This document shows, piece by piece, positions 54,065-64,000 of a stretch of 64,000 nt of DNA. This DNA comes from Sphingomonas sp. BT-65 (GTDB lineage: Bacteria; Pseudomonadota; Alphaproteobacteria; Sphingomonadales; Sphingomonadaceae). The notes under the pieces were generated by a model. It did no database searches, was not told where the DNA came from, and was given only the letters and a program-made list of their open reading frames with translations. The stretch covers positions 1,674,001 through 1,738,000 of the forward strand of contig NZ_JAPCIA010000001.1 of assembly GCF_026107375.2 (NCBI RefSeq). The letters run 5' to 3'. Position numbers and translations under genes: made by a program. Numbering within the stretch: position 1 is the stretch's first letter; each line of letters begins with the position of its first letter.

Positions 54065-56890
54065 TCAGTTCGCGGCGGCCTTGGCGGCGGCGCCGACGGA
54101 CTCGGGCTTCACCACCTCGACAGGCAGGCCGAGGCTGTCAAGCTGCCCGCGGACCTTCGAGGCGTCGCCGACCACCACCCAGATGAAGCGTTTCGGGTCG
54201 ATCGCCCCGCGTGCCGCAGCGTCAACCTGCGGCATGGTGAGCGAGCGATATTTTTTCGCCAGGCCGTCCTGATAATCGTCGGGACGGCGCATGAAGTCGT
54301 TCGCCTGCATCGCGCCGAGCACCGCGCCCGCAGTCTCGTATTGGCCGGCCATCTTGCGCACGCTGCTCAGCACCGAACGGTCGAACTCGGCCTGGGTCAC
54401 ACCCTTGGCCGACAGATAATCCCCGACCTCCTTCTGGATCTCGGCGATCGCCGGACCGGTCTTGTCGGCCTGCACCGGCGCAGAGACGGTGAACGGCACC
54501 GCATGCTCCATCCGCGCCACGCCGCCGCGCGCGCCGTACGACCAGCTCTTGTCCTCGCGCAGGTTCATGTTGATCCGCGAGAGGAAGTCGCCGCCCAGCA
54601 CCTCGCTCGCGGTGCCCAGCGCGATCGGATCGGCGAAGGGATCGACCGGCGTCATCTGCGCGGCATAGATCAGCGACTGCGGCGAATCGGGCCGGTCGAT
54701 CAGCACGATCCGGGGCGTGGTCTGCGCGGCCTTGGCGGCAAAGCTCTTGGTGCCCGGGGCACCCTCGCCCTGCCAGTCGCCGAAGCGCGCCTCGAACGCC
54801 GCCTTGACCTCGGCCAGCGGCCGGTCGGAGACCACGAAGATCTTCGCCTTGTCCGGCCGGATCCACGCCTTGTAATAGCCGACCAGGTCATCGCGGGTGA
54901 GCTTCTTCACCGCCTCGGGATCGCCGCCGATCGCGGCGGTCTTCGCATAGGGCGACTCCGCGCCGTAGAGCAGAGGCGGCATCGCCATCTGTGCGAGCCC
55001 CGCGGGGTTCGCCTTGATCTGCGCGATCTGCGCCAGCATCTGGCCGCGCACCCGCTCCAGCTCCGCGGCCGGGAAGCTCGGGTGCCGCGTGAGGTCCGCC
55101 ATCAGCTCGAGCGAGCCGGCGAGGTTGGGGCTCGGGGTGAACATCGAGACATAGGCGCGGTCGGCGCTGCTGCCCGCGCTCACCCCCGCACCCAACCGCT
55201 CCTGCGCTTCGGCAATGGCGATCGAATCGCGTGTCGCCGTGCCCTCCTCGAGCAGCGCCAGCGCCATGCTCTCGGTGCCAAGCGCGGTCGGCACGTCCGA
55301 CGCGGTGCCTGCATCGAAGCTGATCACCGCCTGAGTCACCGGCACCGCGTCGCGCTGGGCATAGACCAGCTCGATGCCGTTCGAGAGCCTGGTGCGGGTG
55401 ACCGCCGGGAAGTCGATATCCTTGACCTCGGCCACCGCCGGCAGCGCGCCGCGTGTGCCCTTGAACGGCGCTTCGGCGGCCGCGGGCTTCTTCGCCGCGG
55501 CAACCGCCTCGGCATAGGCCTCACGCGGTCCCGGCTCGATCGTCAGCGCATAGGCCGGACGCGACAGCCATTTGGCGGCGACGTCGCGCGCCTGGCTCGG
55601 GGTCACCGCCGCCAGATCGGCGAGCTGTTTCTTGTAGAAGCCCGGGTCGTTCATGTAGAGCGCGCCCGAGGCGAGCGTAACCGCCTTGCCCCCAAAGCCG
55701 CCGACCGACTCGAGGCCGCGGATGCGCGACGAGGCAGTGCGCGTCTTGTAGCGCTCCAGCTCTTCGTTGGTCGGGCCGTGCTTGAGATAGTCGGCGATCA
55801 GCTCGTCGAGCCTTTTGCCGACCACCGCCGGATCGACGCCCGGGCGCACATCGGCCGAGATCAGCACCATGCCCGCCTGCGCGAGGCTCTGGTTGAAGGC
55901 GCCGACGCTGACCGCGAGCTTCTCCTTCTTGACCAGTGCGTTGTCGAGCCGCGAGCTGGCGAGCCCGCCGAGCACGCCGGTCGCGATGTCGAGCACGGTC
56001 GACTCCTTGTCGCGCATCCCCGGCACCGCCCACATGCGGTAGATGCGGGTGACGGCGACGCGGTCCTTCATCACCTCGGCCTTAGCCGCGGCGAGCGTCG
56101 GCACGTCGACCTTGGGATCGGCGATGTCAGCGCCCCTGGGAATCGCGCCGAAATATTTCTCGACCAGCGGCTTTGCGGTCGCGGCGTCGATATCGCCCGC
56201 CAGCACCAGCACGGCGTTGTTGGGCCCATAATATTGGCGGAACCAGTTCTTGACGTCATCGAGGCTGGCGGCGTCGAGATCGGCCATCGAACCGATCGTC
56301 GAGTGGCGATAGGGATGACCTTCCGGGAACAGCCCTTCGCTCACCTTGTAGCGCAGCAGGCCATAGGGCTGGTTGTCGCCCTGGCGCTTCTCGTTCTGGA
56401 CGACGCCGCGCTGCTCGTCGAGCTTGCCCTGCGTCACCGCGCCGAGCAGGTAACCCATGCGGTCGCTCTCCAGGAACAGCGCACGGTCGAGCGCCGCACG
56501 CGGCACGGTCTGGAAATAGTTGGTGCGATCCGAATTGGTGGTGCCGTTATAGTCGGTCGCGCCGACTTCCTTCAAAGGCTCGAAGAACTCGCCCGGCGAA
56601 TTCTCGGAGCCATTGAACATCAGATGCTCGAACAAATGCGCAAAGCCGGTCTTGCCCGCGGGCTCGTGCTTGGAGCCGACATTGTACCACACCGCGACGC
56701 CCACCACGGGCGCCTTGCGGTCGGTATGCACCACGACGCGCAGGCCATTGGCCAGCCGGAACTCCTCATAAGGAATGTCGACTCGCTTCACGAGTTCCGA
56801 AACCGGAACCGGCGCGGGCGCCTGCTGGGCATAGGCTGGCGCGCAAAGGACGACCGCGACCGCAGTCAGACTGGCAAAGACTGGCTTCAT
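54065..56890 (-). CDS. M16-family zinc peptidase (fused two-domain, pitrilysin-like)
   Basis: 941 residues containing two M16 units. The N-terminal unit has the inverted zinc motif H85-L-F-E88-H89 and the third ligand Glu167 (QNEKRQ). The second unit (about 490-930) keeps the fold but has no HxxEH, so it is structural. A signal peptide (1-21, APAYAQ) indicates a periplasmic enzyme. ATG 56890 is preferred because the signal starts there. It is divergent from the M28 peptidase across a 119-base spacer, suggesting joint control of peptide clearance. Confidence 0.92.
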   Translation of the reverse strand: MKPVFASLTAVAVVLCAPAYAQQAPAPVPVSELVKRVDIPYEEFRLANGLRVVVHTDRKAPVVGVAVWYNVGSKHEPAGKTGFAHLFEHLMFNGSENSPGEFFEPLKEVGATDYNGTTNSDRTNYFQTVPRAALDRALFLESDRMGYLLGAVTQGKLDEQRGVVQNEKRQGDNQPYGLLRYKVSEGLFPEGHPYRHSTIGSMADLDAASLDDVKNWFRQYYGPNNAVLVLAGDIDAATAKPLVEKYFGAIPRGADIADPKVDVPTLAAAKAEVMKDRVAVTRIYRMWAVPGMRDKESTVLDIATGVLGGLASSRLDNALVKKEKLAVSVGAFNQSLAQAGMVLISADVRPGVDPAVVGKRLDELIADYLKHGPTNEELERYKTRTASSRIRGLESVGGFGGKAVTLASGALYMNDPGFYKKQLADLAAVTPSQARDVAAKWLSRPAYALTIEPGPREAYAEAVAAAKKPAAAEAPFKGTRGALPAVAEVKDIDFPAVTRTRLSNGIELVYAQRDAVPVTQAVISFDAGTASDVPTALGTESMALALLEEGTATRDSIAIAEAQERLGAGVSAGSSADRAYVSMFTPSPNLAGSLELMADLTRHPSFPAAELERVRGQMLAQIAQIKANPAGLAQMAMPPLLYGAESPYAKTAAIGGDPEAVKKLTRDDLVGYYKAWIRPDKAKIFVVSDRPLAEVKAAFEARFGDWQGEGAPGTKSFAAKAAQTTPRIVLIDRPDSPQSLIYAAQMTPVDPFADPIALGTASEVLGGDFLSRINMNLREDKSWSYGARGGVARMEHAVPFTVSAPVQADKTGPAIAEIQKEVGDYLSAKGVTQAEFDRSVLSSVRKMAGQYETAGAVLGAMQANDFMRRPDDYQDGLAKKYRSLTMPQVDAAARGAIDPKRFIWVVVGDASKVRGQLDSLGLPVEVVKPESVGAAAKAAAN

Positions 56891-57009
56891 CGAGAATGAC
56901 TTTCCGGAAACTTGTTTCGATGGAAACAGCATAGCCGCGCCGTCTTCCCGCGCAACGGACTTGTAAGCGGTTCCGCTTTGGTTACGCTGGCGACAATATA
57001 GGGGAATTC

Positions 57010-58653
57010 ATGCGCCATATCCTGTTCACCGCCGCGCTGCTCGCGGCTGCCTCTCCGCTTGCTGCGCAAACCACCGACGAGTCCGCCTTCTCGCCCGAAC
57101 AAGTGCGCGCGCATGTCGAGTTCCTCGCCGACGACCTGCTCGAGGGTCGCGACGCGGGCACGCGCGGCTACGATATCGCCGCGCTCTATGTCGCGAGCCG
57201 CTTCGACGCGCTCGGCCTAACGCCCGGCGGCACCAAGGGCTGGTACCAGCCGATCGAGTTCGTCCGCGCCAAGTTCAAGGACGGCGCCCCTGCAACCGTG
57301 ACGATCGGCGGCAAGCCGTTCGTGAATGGCAGCGACGTGATGATGACCGCCTTCCCGCGCGAGGCGGACCAGCTGGTCGAGGCGCCGACGGTGTTCATCG
57401 GCTACGGCCTCGATTCCCCCGCGCACGGTTTCGACGACTATTCGGGGCTCGACGTGCGCGGCAAGATCGTCGTGCTGCTCTACGGCACGCCCGAGGGGCG
57501 GACATCGAGCGAGATCGCGGCGCATCTCAACTCCGAAAAGGCGAAGATGGCGGCGCGGCGCGGCGCGATCGGCGTCGTCACCCTCGCCACGCCCAAGCTC
57601 ACCGGCCAGATGCCATGGAAGCGGCTCGCCGCCATGTCCGCCAGTTCACGCTATGTGTGGGTCGGCACCGACGGCAAGCCCTTCTCCTCCGCGCCCGAGA
57701 TCCGCGCCACCGCCTATGCCCATGGCCCCGCTGCCGAAGCGCTGTTCGCCGGCGCGCCGATGAGCTGGAAGCGCGTCCTCGCCGCTGCCGCGCGCAAGGG
57801 GGCGATGCCGCGCGGCTTCGCGCTCAAGGCGCCGGTGCGGGTCGAGCGACACAGCGTGATCGAGAAGATGATCAGCCCGAACGTGGTCGGCGTGATCCCC
57901 GGCTCAGATCCGGCGCTGGCCAAGGAAGTGGTGATGCTCACCGCGCATCTCGACCATGACGGCGTCGATCCCAAGCTCGAGGGCGACAAGATCTACAACG
58001 GCGCGATGGACAATGCCGCAGGCATCGCGACGATGCTGGAGGTCGCGCGTGCCTTTGCCGAGAGCAAGCAACGCCCGAAGCGCACCGTGATGTTCGCCGC
58101 GGTGACCGCCGAGGAGGACGGGCTGCTCGGCTCGCAATATCTCGCCAAGCACCCGCTCGCACCCGCTGGCGGCAAGGTCGCCGCGGTGGTCAATCTCGAC
58201 ATGCCCGTGCTGACCTATGACTTCAGCGACGTGATCGCGTTCGGCGGCGAGCATTCGACGCTCGGCCCGATCGCCGATCGCGCGGTGGCCAGGGCCGGCA
58301 TCAAGGTCTCGCCCGATCCGATGCCCGAACAGGGCGTGTTCACCCGCTCCGACCATTACAGCTTCGTGGTCGAGGGCGTCCCATCGATCATGCTCGCCAC
58401 CGGCTTTGCCGGCGAGGGGCGCGAGAAGTTCATGGGCTTCCTGACCAAGACCTATCATCGCCCGCACGATGATTTGAGCCAGGGCTTCAACTGGCAGGCT
58501 GGCGCCAAGTTCGCGAAGATCAACTATCTGATCGCGCGCGAGATCGCCGACGGCACGGAGGCGCCGCGCTGGTATGCCAAGGACTTCTTCGGCGACACCT
58601 TCGCCCCTAGCCAGCCCAAAGCGCCGCGACCCGCAGGCACGGGCGCGCGGTAG
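57010..58653 (+). CDS. M28-family aminopeptidase with PA domain insert
   Basis: 547 residues: a signal peptide at 1-20 (SPLAAQ), a PA (protease-associated) region at about 105-280, and a peptidase core with the co-catalytic zinc ligands His313 (TAHLDHDG), Asp334 (AMDNAAG), Glu368-Glu369 (TAEEDGLLG), Asp397 (VNLDMPV) and His483 (TYHRPHDD). It cleaves N-terminal residues of peptides in the periplasm. ATG 57010 is used. It is divergent from the M16 gene and converges with the TonB-dependent receptor (21-base gap). Confidence 0.93.
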   Translation: MRHILFTAALLAAASPLAAQTTDESAFSPEQVRAHVEFLADDLLEGRDAGTRGYDIAALYVASRFDALGLTPGGTKGWYQPIEFVRAKFKDGAPATVTIGGKPFVNGSDVMMTAFPREADQLVEAPTVFIGYGLDSPAHGFDDYSGLDVRGKIVVLLYGTPEGRTSSEIAAHLNSEKAKMAARRGAIGVVTLATPKLTGQMPWKRLAAMSASSRYVWVGTDGKPFSSAPEIRATAYAHGPAAEALFAGAPMSWKRVLAAAARKGAMPRGFALKAPVRVERHSVIEKMISPNVVGVIPGSDPALAKEVVMLTAHLDHDGVDPKLEGDKIYNGAMDNAAGIATMLEVARAFAESKQRPKRTVMFAAVTAEEDGLLGSQYLAKHPLAPAGGKVAAVVNLDMPVLTYDFSDVIAFGGEHSTLGPIADRAVARAGIKVSPDPMPEQGVFTRSDHYSFVVEGVPSIMLATGFAGEGREKFMGFLTKTYHRPHDDLSQGFNWQAGAKFAKINYLIAREIADGTEAPRWYAKDFFGDTFAPSQPKAPRPAGTGAR

Positions 58654-58674
58654 TCCCGCGCGCCCGGCCCTGCG

Positions 58675-60984
58675 TCAGAACCCGGCCTTGAGCGTCACGA
58701 AGAACTGCTGCGGCGCGCCGACCATCAGCGTCTGGTTGTCGCCCGAGTTGCCGAAGCCGTTGGTGCCGATCGTCGACACATATTTCTTGTCGAACAGGTT
58801 GGTCGCGTTGCCCTGGATCTCCAGGTCATGCCCGCCCAGGTCGAACTTGTAGCCGAGCGTCGCGTCCACCACCACGCGCCCGTCGACCGACCGGTCGTTG
58901 GTATAGGTGAAGTAGCGCTTGCTCATATAGTTGGCGCCGACCCGCGCCGAGAAGCCGGAGCGCTCGAAGGTCGCCTCGCCCTTGAGCAGGTGGCGCGGCG
59001 CATCGACCACCGTCTTGCCCTTGGTCGCCGCGAGCAGCGCGCCCGCCGCGTTGACCACGTTATCGCGATAGGTCGAGTCATTGTAGCTGTACGACGCGAA
59101 CAGCCCGAAACCGGCCGGCAGCTTGAACGCGCCCGTCGCCTCGAAGCCGACCGAGCGGACGTCGCCGACATTCTGCAGCGTCACCGGGTTGCCGACGATG
59201 CCGGCGCCGGTGGTCACGCCGAGCAGGCGGTTGCGGAAGTTGACGTAATAGCCCGCGAGCGAGCCGGTGAACGGCCCGGAGCGGAAGCGGCCGCCTAGCT
59301 CATAGGTATCCGACTGCTCGGGCTCGAGCTTGGTCGAACCGGAGAGCAGCGCGTCGAAGCCCGCCTGGGTCGTCGCGAACGGGCCCGTGGTCGCCGAGGA
59401 GACGAAGGCGCGCGTCACCTGGGTGAAGCCGCCGAACAGCTCGGCGCCGGCGCCCAGCCGGTAGTTGAACCCGGCGCTCGGCTGGAACCAGTCGGTGACC
59501 TTGATCTTGCCCGAAGCGAGGCTGCCCGCGACGATCGGATCGGCGGTGTTGCGGACGTCGAAACCCTTCCAGCCCAGATTGACCGTCAGATCGCCGAAGG
59601 TCAGCCGGTCCTGGACATAATATTGGATCGTGTCGGTGGTGTAATTATAGTCCCACTGCGTCGCGAACGGGTCCGACTGGAAGTCCAGGCTATCGCGATC
59701 CGGCGTGGTCCGGCCGCTCAGCGCGTAGAAGCGGCGCGCCTGCTGGAAATCGTTGCGCTCGTACCAGAAGCCGACGGTGACGTCGTTGAAGCCCAGCTGG
59801 CCGCCGATATTGCCGAACACGCCCTTGCGGTCGATGTCGTACTCGGTGGTGCGGATCGAGATCGGCGAATTACCCGCGCCGGGGCTCGGCACATAGGGCG
59901 TGTACCACAGGCCCTGGCCGTGGTTGTTGTGGTAATAGCCCTTGAGGCTGAAGCGCACCGCGCTGCCCTCGCCGCTCTCGATGCCGAACGAGGCGAGCCA
60001 GTCGCGGCGCAGGCCAGCGGCATCGAAATAGGCGTCGTCAACGGTGGCGAACGGCGCCGGATAGACGGTGCCCGCCCCGGGATTGCTCACCGGCGCGCCG
60101 GTGTCGCCGCGGTTGTTGGCGATATCGGCGATGCGCACCGCCAGCGCATAGTCGTTCGAGATATTGTCCCAATCATAGCCGAGCCGGTCGATCATGCCGA
60201 GCGACAGGTCCTGGTAATCGTTCTCGCGGCGGTCGGAGTAGCTCAGCGTGCCGGCGATGCGGACATCGCCGACCGGCGCGACCAGCTTGGCGTTGACCTG
60301 GTTGGTGCGCTGCGAACCCCAGCCCTTCCACTTGTCCATGTCGGAATAAACATAGGAGACATAGCCCGCGACCCCGCCGCCGAGATCGCCGGTATCGATG
60401 CGGCCGAACAGGCGCACCGTGTTCTCGCTGCCATAGGTGCCCTCGCCGCGCAGGCCGAAATCGCTCGACGGATCGCGCGAGAAGAATTCCAGGGTGCCAC
60501 CCAGATTATTGGTCGCCTGAGTCCCGAGCGATCCGGCGCCCTGCGACACGCGCACTTCGCCGATATTCTCGCTGGTGATGGCGCGGCTGATGTGGAGGCC
60601 GTTGACGTTGCCATAGCTGGCGTCGCCCAGCGGAATGCCGTCGAGCGTGAAGCCAAGCTGGTTCTGGTTGAAGCCGCGGATCGCGACGCGCTGCGCCCAT
60701 TCATAATTGCCGAACGGATCGGCCGATTGGAAGTTGACGCTCGGCAGCTTCTCGATCGCCTTGAGCGGACTGGTCCCCGCGGCAAGCACGCCAATGTCCT
60801 CGAAGCCGAGCTGCTGCACCTGGCGCGTCTCGCCCCGGCCGATCACGACGATCTCGCCCTGATCGCCGGTGTCGTCCGCAGGCGTCTCGGCCGCGGGCGT
60901 CTCGGCGGGCGCCGCATCGCGTGCGAAGGCGGTGCCGGACATGAGGATGGAAGTGCCGGCCAGCAGCCATGCAAGGTTACGCAT
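58675..60984 (-). CDS. TonB-dependent receptor
   Basis: 769 residues: a signal peptide at 1-21 (GTAFAR), a TonB-box-like GEIVVIGRGETRQ (about 43-55), a plug domain at about 60-165 (VAIRGFNQNQLGFTLDGIPLGD, SQGAGSLGTQATNNLGGTLEF) and a 22-strand barrel ending in a terminal Phe (VTLKAGF). Ligand unknown; there are no adjacent siderophore genes. ATG 60984 follows GGGGAAAA. It is divergent from clpB. Confidence 0.93.
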   Translation of the reverse strand: MRNLAWLLAGTSILMSGTAFARDAAPAETPAAETPADDTGDQGEIVVIGRGETRQVQQLGFEDIGVLAAGTSPLKAIEKLPSVNFQSADPFGNYEWAQRVAIRGFNQNQLGFTLDGIPLGDASYGNVNGLHISRAITSENIGEVRVSQGAGSLGTQATNNLGGTLEFFSRDPSSDFGLRGEGTYGSENTVRLFGRIDTGDLGGGVAGYVSYVYSDMDKWKGWGSQRTNQVNAKLVAPVGDVRIAGTLSYSDRRENDYQDLSLGMIDRLGYDWDNISNDYALAVRIADIANNRGDTGAPVSNPGAGTVYPAPFATVDDAYFDAAGLRRDWLASFGIESGEGSAVRFSLKGYYHNNHGQGLWYTPYVPSPGAGNSPISIRTTEYDIDRKGVFGNIGGQLGFNDVTVGFWYERNDFQQARRFYALSGRTTPDRDSLDFQSDPFATQWDYNYTTDTIQYYVQDRLTFGDLTVNLGWKGFDVRNTADPIVAGSLASGKIKVTDWFQPSAGFNYRLGAGAELFGGFTQVTRAFVSSATTGPFATTQAGFDALLSGSTKLEPEQSDTYELGGRFRSGPFTGSLAGYYVNFRNRLLGVTTGAGIVGNPVTLQNVGDVRSVGFEATGAFKLPAGFGLFASYSYNDSTYRDNVVNAAGALLAATKGKTVVDAPRHLLKGEATFERSGFSARVGANYMSKRYFTYTNDRSVDGRVVVDATLGYKFDLGGHDLEIQGNATNLFDKKYVSTIGTNGFGNSGDNQTLMVGAPQQFFVTLKAGF

Positions 60985-61194
60985 CGTTTGTTTTCCCCGA
61001 ATGATCGGCATGGGCCCTGCGCCCATGTTGCGGTGCGGCTAGGCGGGATGCGTTGCGGCATCGGGTATGGCGGGTGACAGTTTCGCGTCGTCCCCATTGC
61101 AACCTTGCGACATCCATCGGATCGCGGTGGGAGACCCGGCGTTTGCTATTCCGGCCGCCCCGCCCCTAAGGTGCGATGCTGCGAGAAATCGCCC

Positions 61195-61222
61195 CTTGCG
61201 TGACAAAAATGCAACACCATTT
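61195..61222 (+). promoter_or_regulatory. Heat-shock (sigma-32-type) promoter candidate for clpB
   Basis: CCCCTTG ends at 61198, a strong alphaproteobacterial sigma-32 -35 core (CTTG). After 18 bases comes CCATTT (61217-61222), a partial match to the CYTATNT -10. Transcription would start about 25 bases before the clpB ATG. Confidence 0.5.
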
Positions 61223-61249
61223 GTCGGGACAGGCTGAACAGGGACACGC

Positions 61250-63829
<2,580 letters not shown>

Positions 63830-63854
63830 GCCGTTTGACAAGGGCAGCGGCAGC

Positions 63855-63880
63855 GGGCAGCCATCGCGCGATGGCTGCCC
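63855..63880. promoter_or_regulatory. 26-bp perfect palindrome overlapping the next start codon
   Basis: GGGCAGCCATCGC (63855-63867) is exactly mirrored by GCGATGGCTGCCC (63868-63880) with no spacer, 26 bases downstream of the clpB stop. There is no T-run after it. It contains the ATG at 63871 used for the following gene, so it may terminate clpB, bind a regulator, or control translation of the oxygenase. Confidence 0.5.
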
Positions 63881-64000
63881 TTGCCGATCCCGACTTCGCG
63901 CTGCATCCCGGCATCGACGCCGCCGCGCTGACGATCGCCTATCGCGCGACCGGGCGCATCTCGATCGAACCGTTCCTGACCGAGACAGCAGCAGCCGCGC
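63871..64000 (+). CDS. N-terminal fragment of a probable 2OG-Fe(II) oxygenase (runs off the window)
   Basis: 43 residues are visible (MAALADPDFALHPGIDAAALTIAYRATGRISIEPFLTETAAAA, described rather than analysed further), with a character like the start of small 2-oxoglutarate/Fe(II)-dependent dioxygenases found in sphingomonads. The catalytic HxD...H lies outside the window. ATG 63871 lies within a perfect palindrome and has no good ribosome site. A TTG at 63835 is the next in-frame candidate, so the start is uncertain. Confidence 0.5.
   Translation, partial: MAALADPDFALHPGIDAAALTIAYRATGRISIEPFLTETAAAA

Overview
The window is a gene-dense, high-GC (about two-thirds G+C by eye) chromosomal segment from an alphaproteobacterium, most likely Sphingomonas or a close sphingomonad. 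This is inferred from the gene content: Coq4-family ubiquinone protein, HflKC-Do protease block, IalB-like protein, DUF4168/DUF2490/DUF1203 proteins, unimodular QueF, many TonB/OMP functions. No rRNA, tRNA, CRISPR array, prophage or insertion sequence was seen. The content is mostly housekeeping plus envelope biology.

Layout. 1-5.1 kb: end of hflK, hflC, a periplasmic Do-type protease and a HerA-like ATPase. 5.1-9.1 kb: a REP-like palindromic repeat, then a two-gene minus-strand unit of a GH130 phosphorylase and a GT4 fusion glycosyltransferase, with a TGCA-rich palindrome upstream. 9.2-13.1 kb: queF (-), then a translationally coupled run sseA-metC-mscS (+). 13.1-19.8 kb: an envelope-glycan neighbourhood with a FemAB-like acyltransferase, two large GT-C-like membrane proteins, a methyltransferase and a polyprenol-phosphate GT2, with an inverted-repeat site in the divergent promoter. 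19.8-25.2 kb: argG, PAP2, MATE, DUF1801, EF-hand and TonB-like genes. 25.2-29.1 kb: a minus-strand gst-cytochrome b-molybdopterin enzyme-cfa unit, divergent from an HxlR regulator. 29.2-34.7 kb: a small membrane protein, TauE/SafE, methyltransferase, rlmN, DUF4168, IalB-like, histidine phosphatase and porin. 34.9-41.5 kb: dnaN, Coq4, a divergent LD-carboxypeptidase/MurC-like ligase pair, a membrane protein-XRE regulator pair with repeated operators, fsa and DUF2490. 41.5-47.9 kb: priA, then a HExxH-TPR protein, a membrane-linked S1 protease and a GNAT enzyme. 47.9-53.7 kb: a frameshifted DUF1203 gene coupled to ada, purEK, and an ECF sigma-membrane protein-S33 hydrolase operon. 53.7-64 kb: a small beta-rich protein, M16 and M28 peptidases, a TonB-dependent receptor, clpB with a heat-shock-like promoter, and the start of a probable 2OG-Fe(II) oxygenase.

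How the parts work together. Proteostasis and envelope quality control dominate (HflKC, Do protease, ClpB, M16, M28, S1 and HExxH proteins). A second theme is glycan and peptidoglycan handling (GT4/GH130, GT2/GT-C, FemAB-like, LdcA/MurC-like). The genome is compact: many same-strand neighbours overlap by ATGA/GTGA, and four convergent pairs overlap at their stop codons. No single unmistakable new defence or mobile system is visible. The best candidates for undescribed biology are the GT2/GT-C cluster, the GT4/GH130 pair with its palindrome, the divergent LdcA/MurC-like pair, and the HExxH-TPR/S1-protease run.
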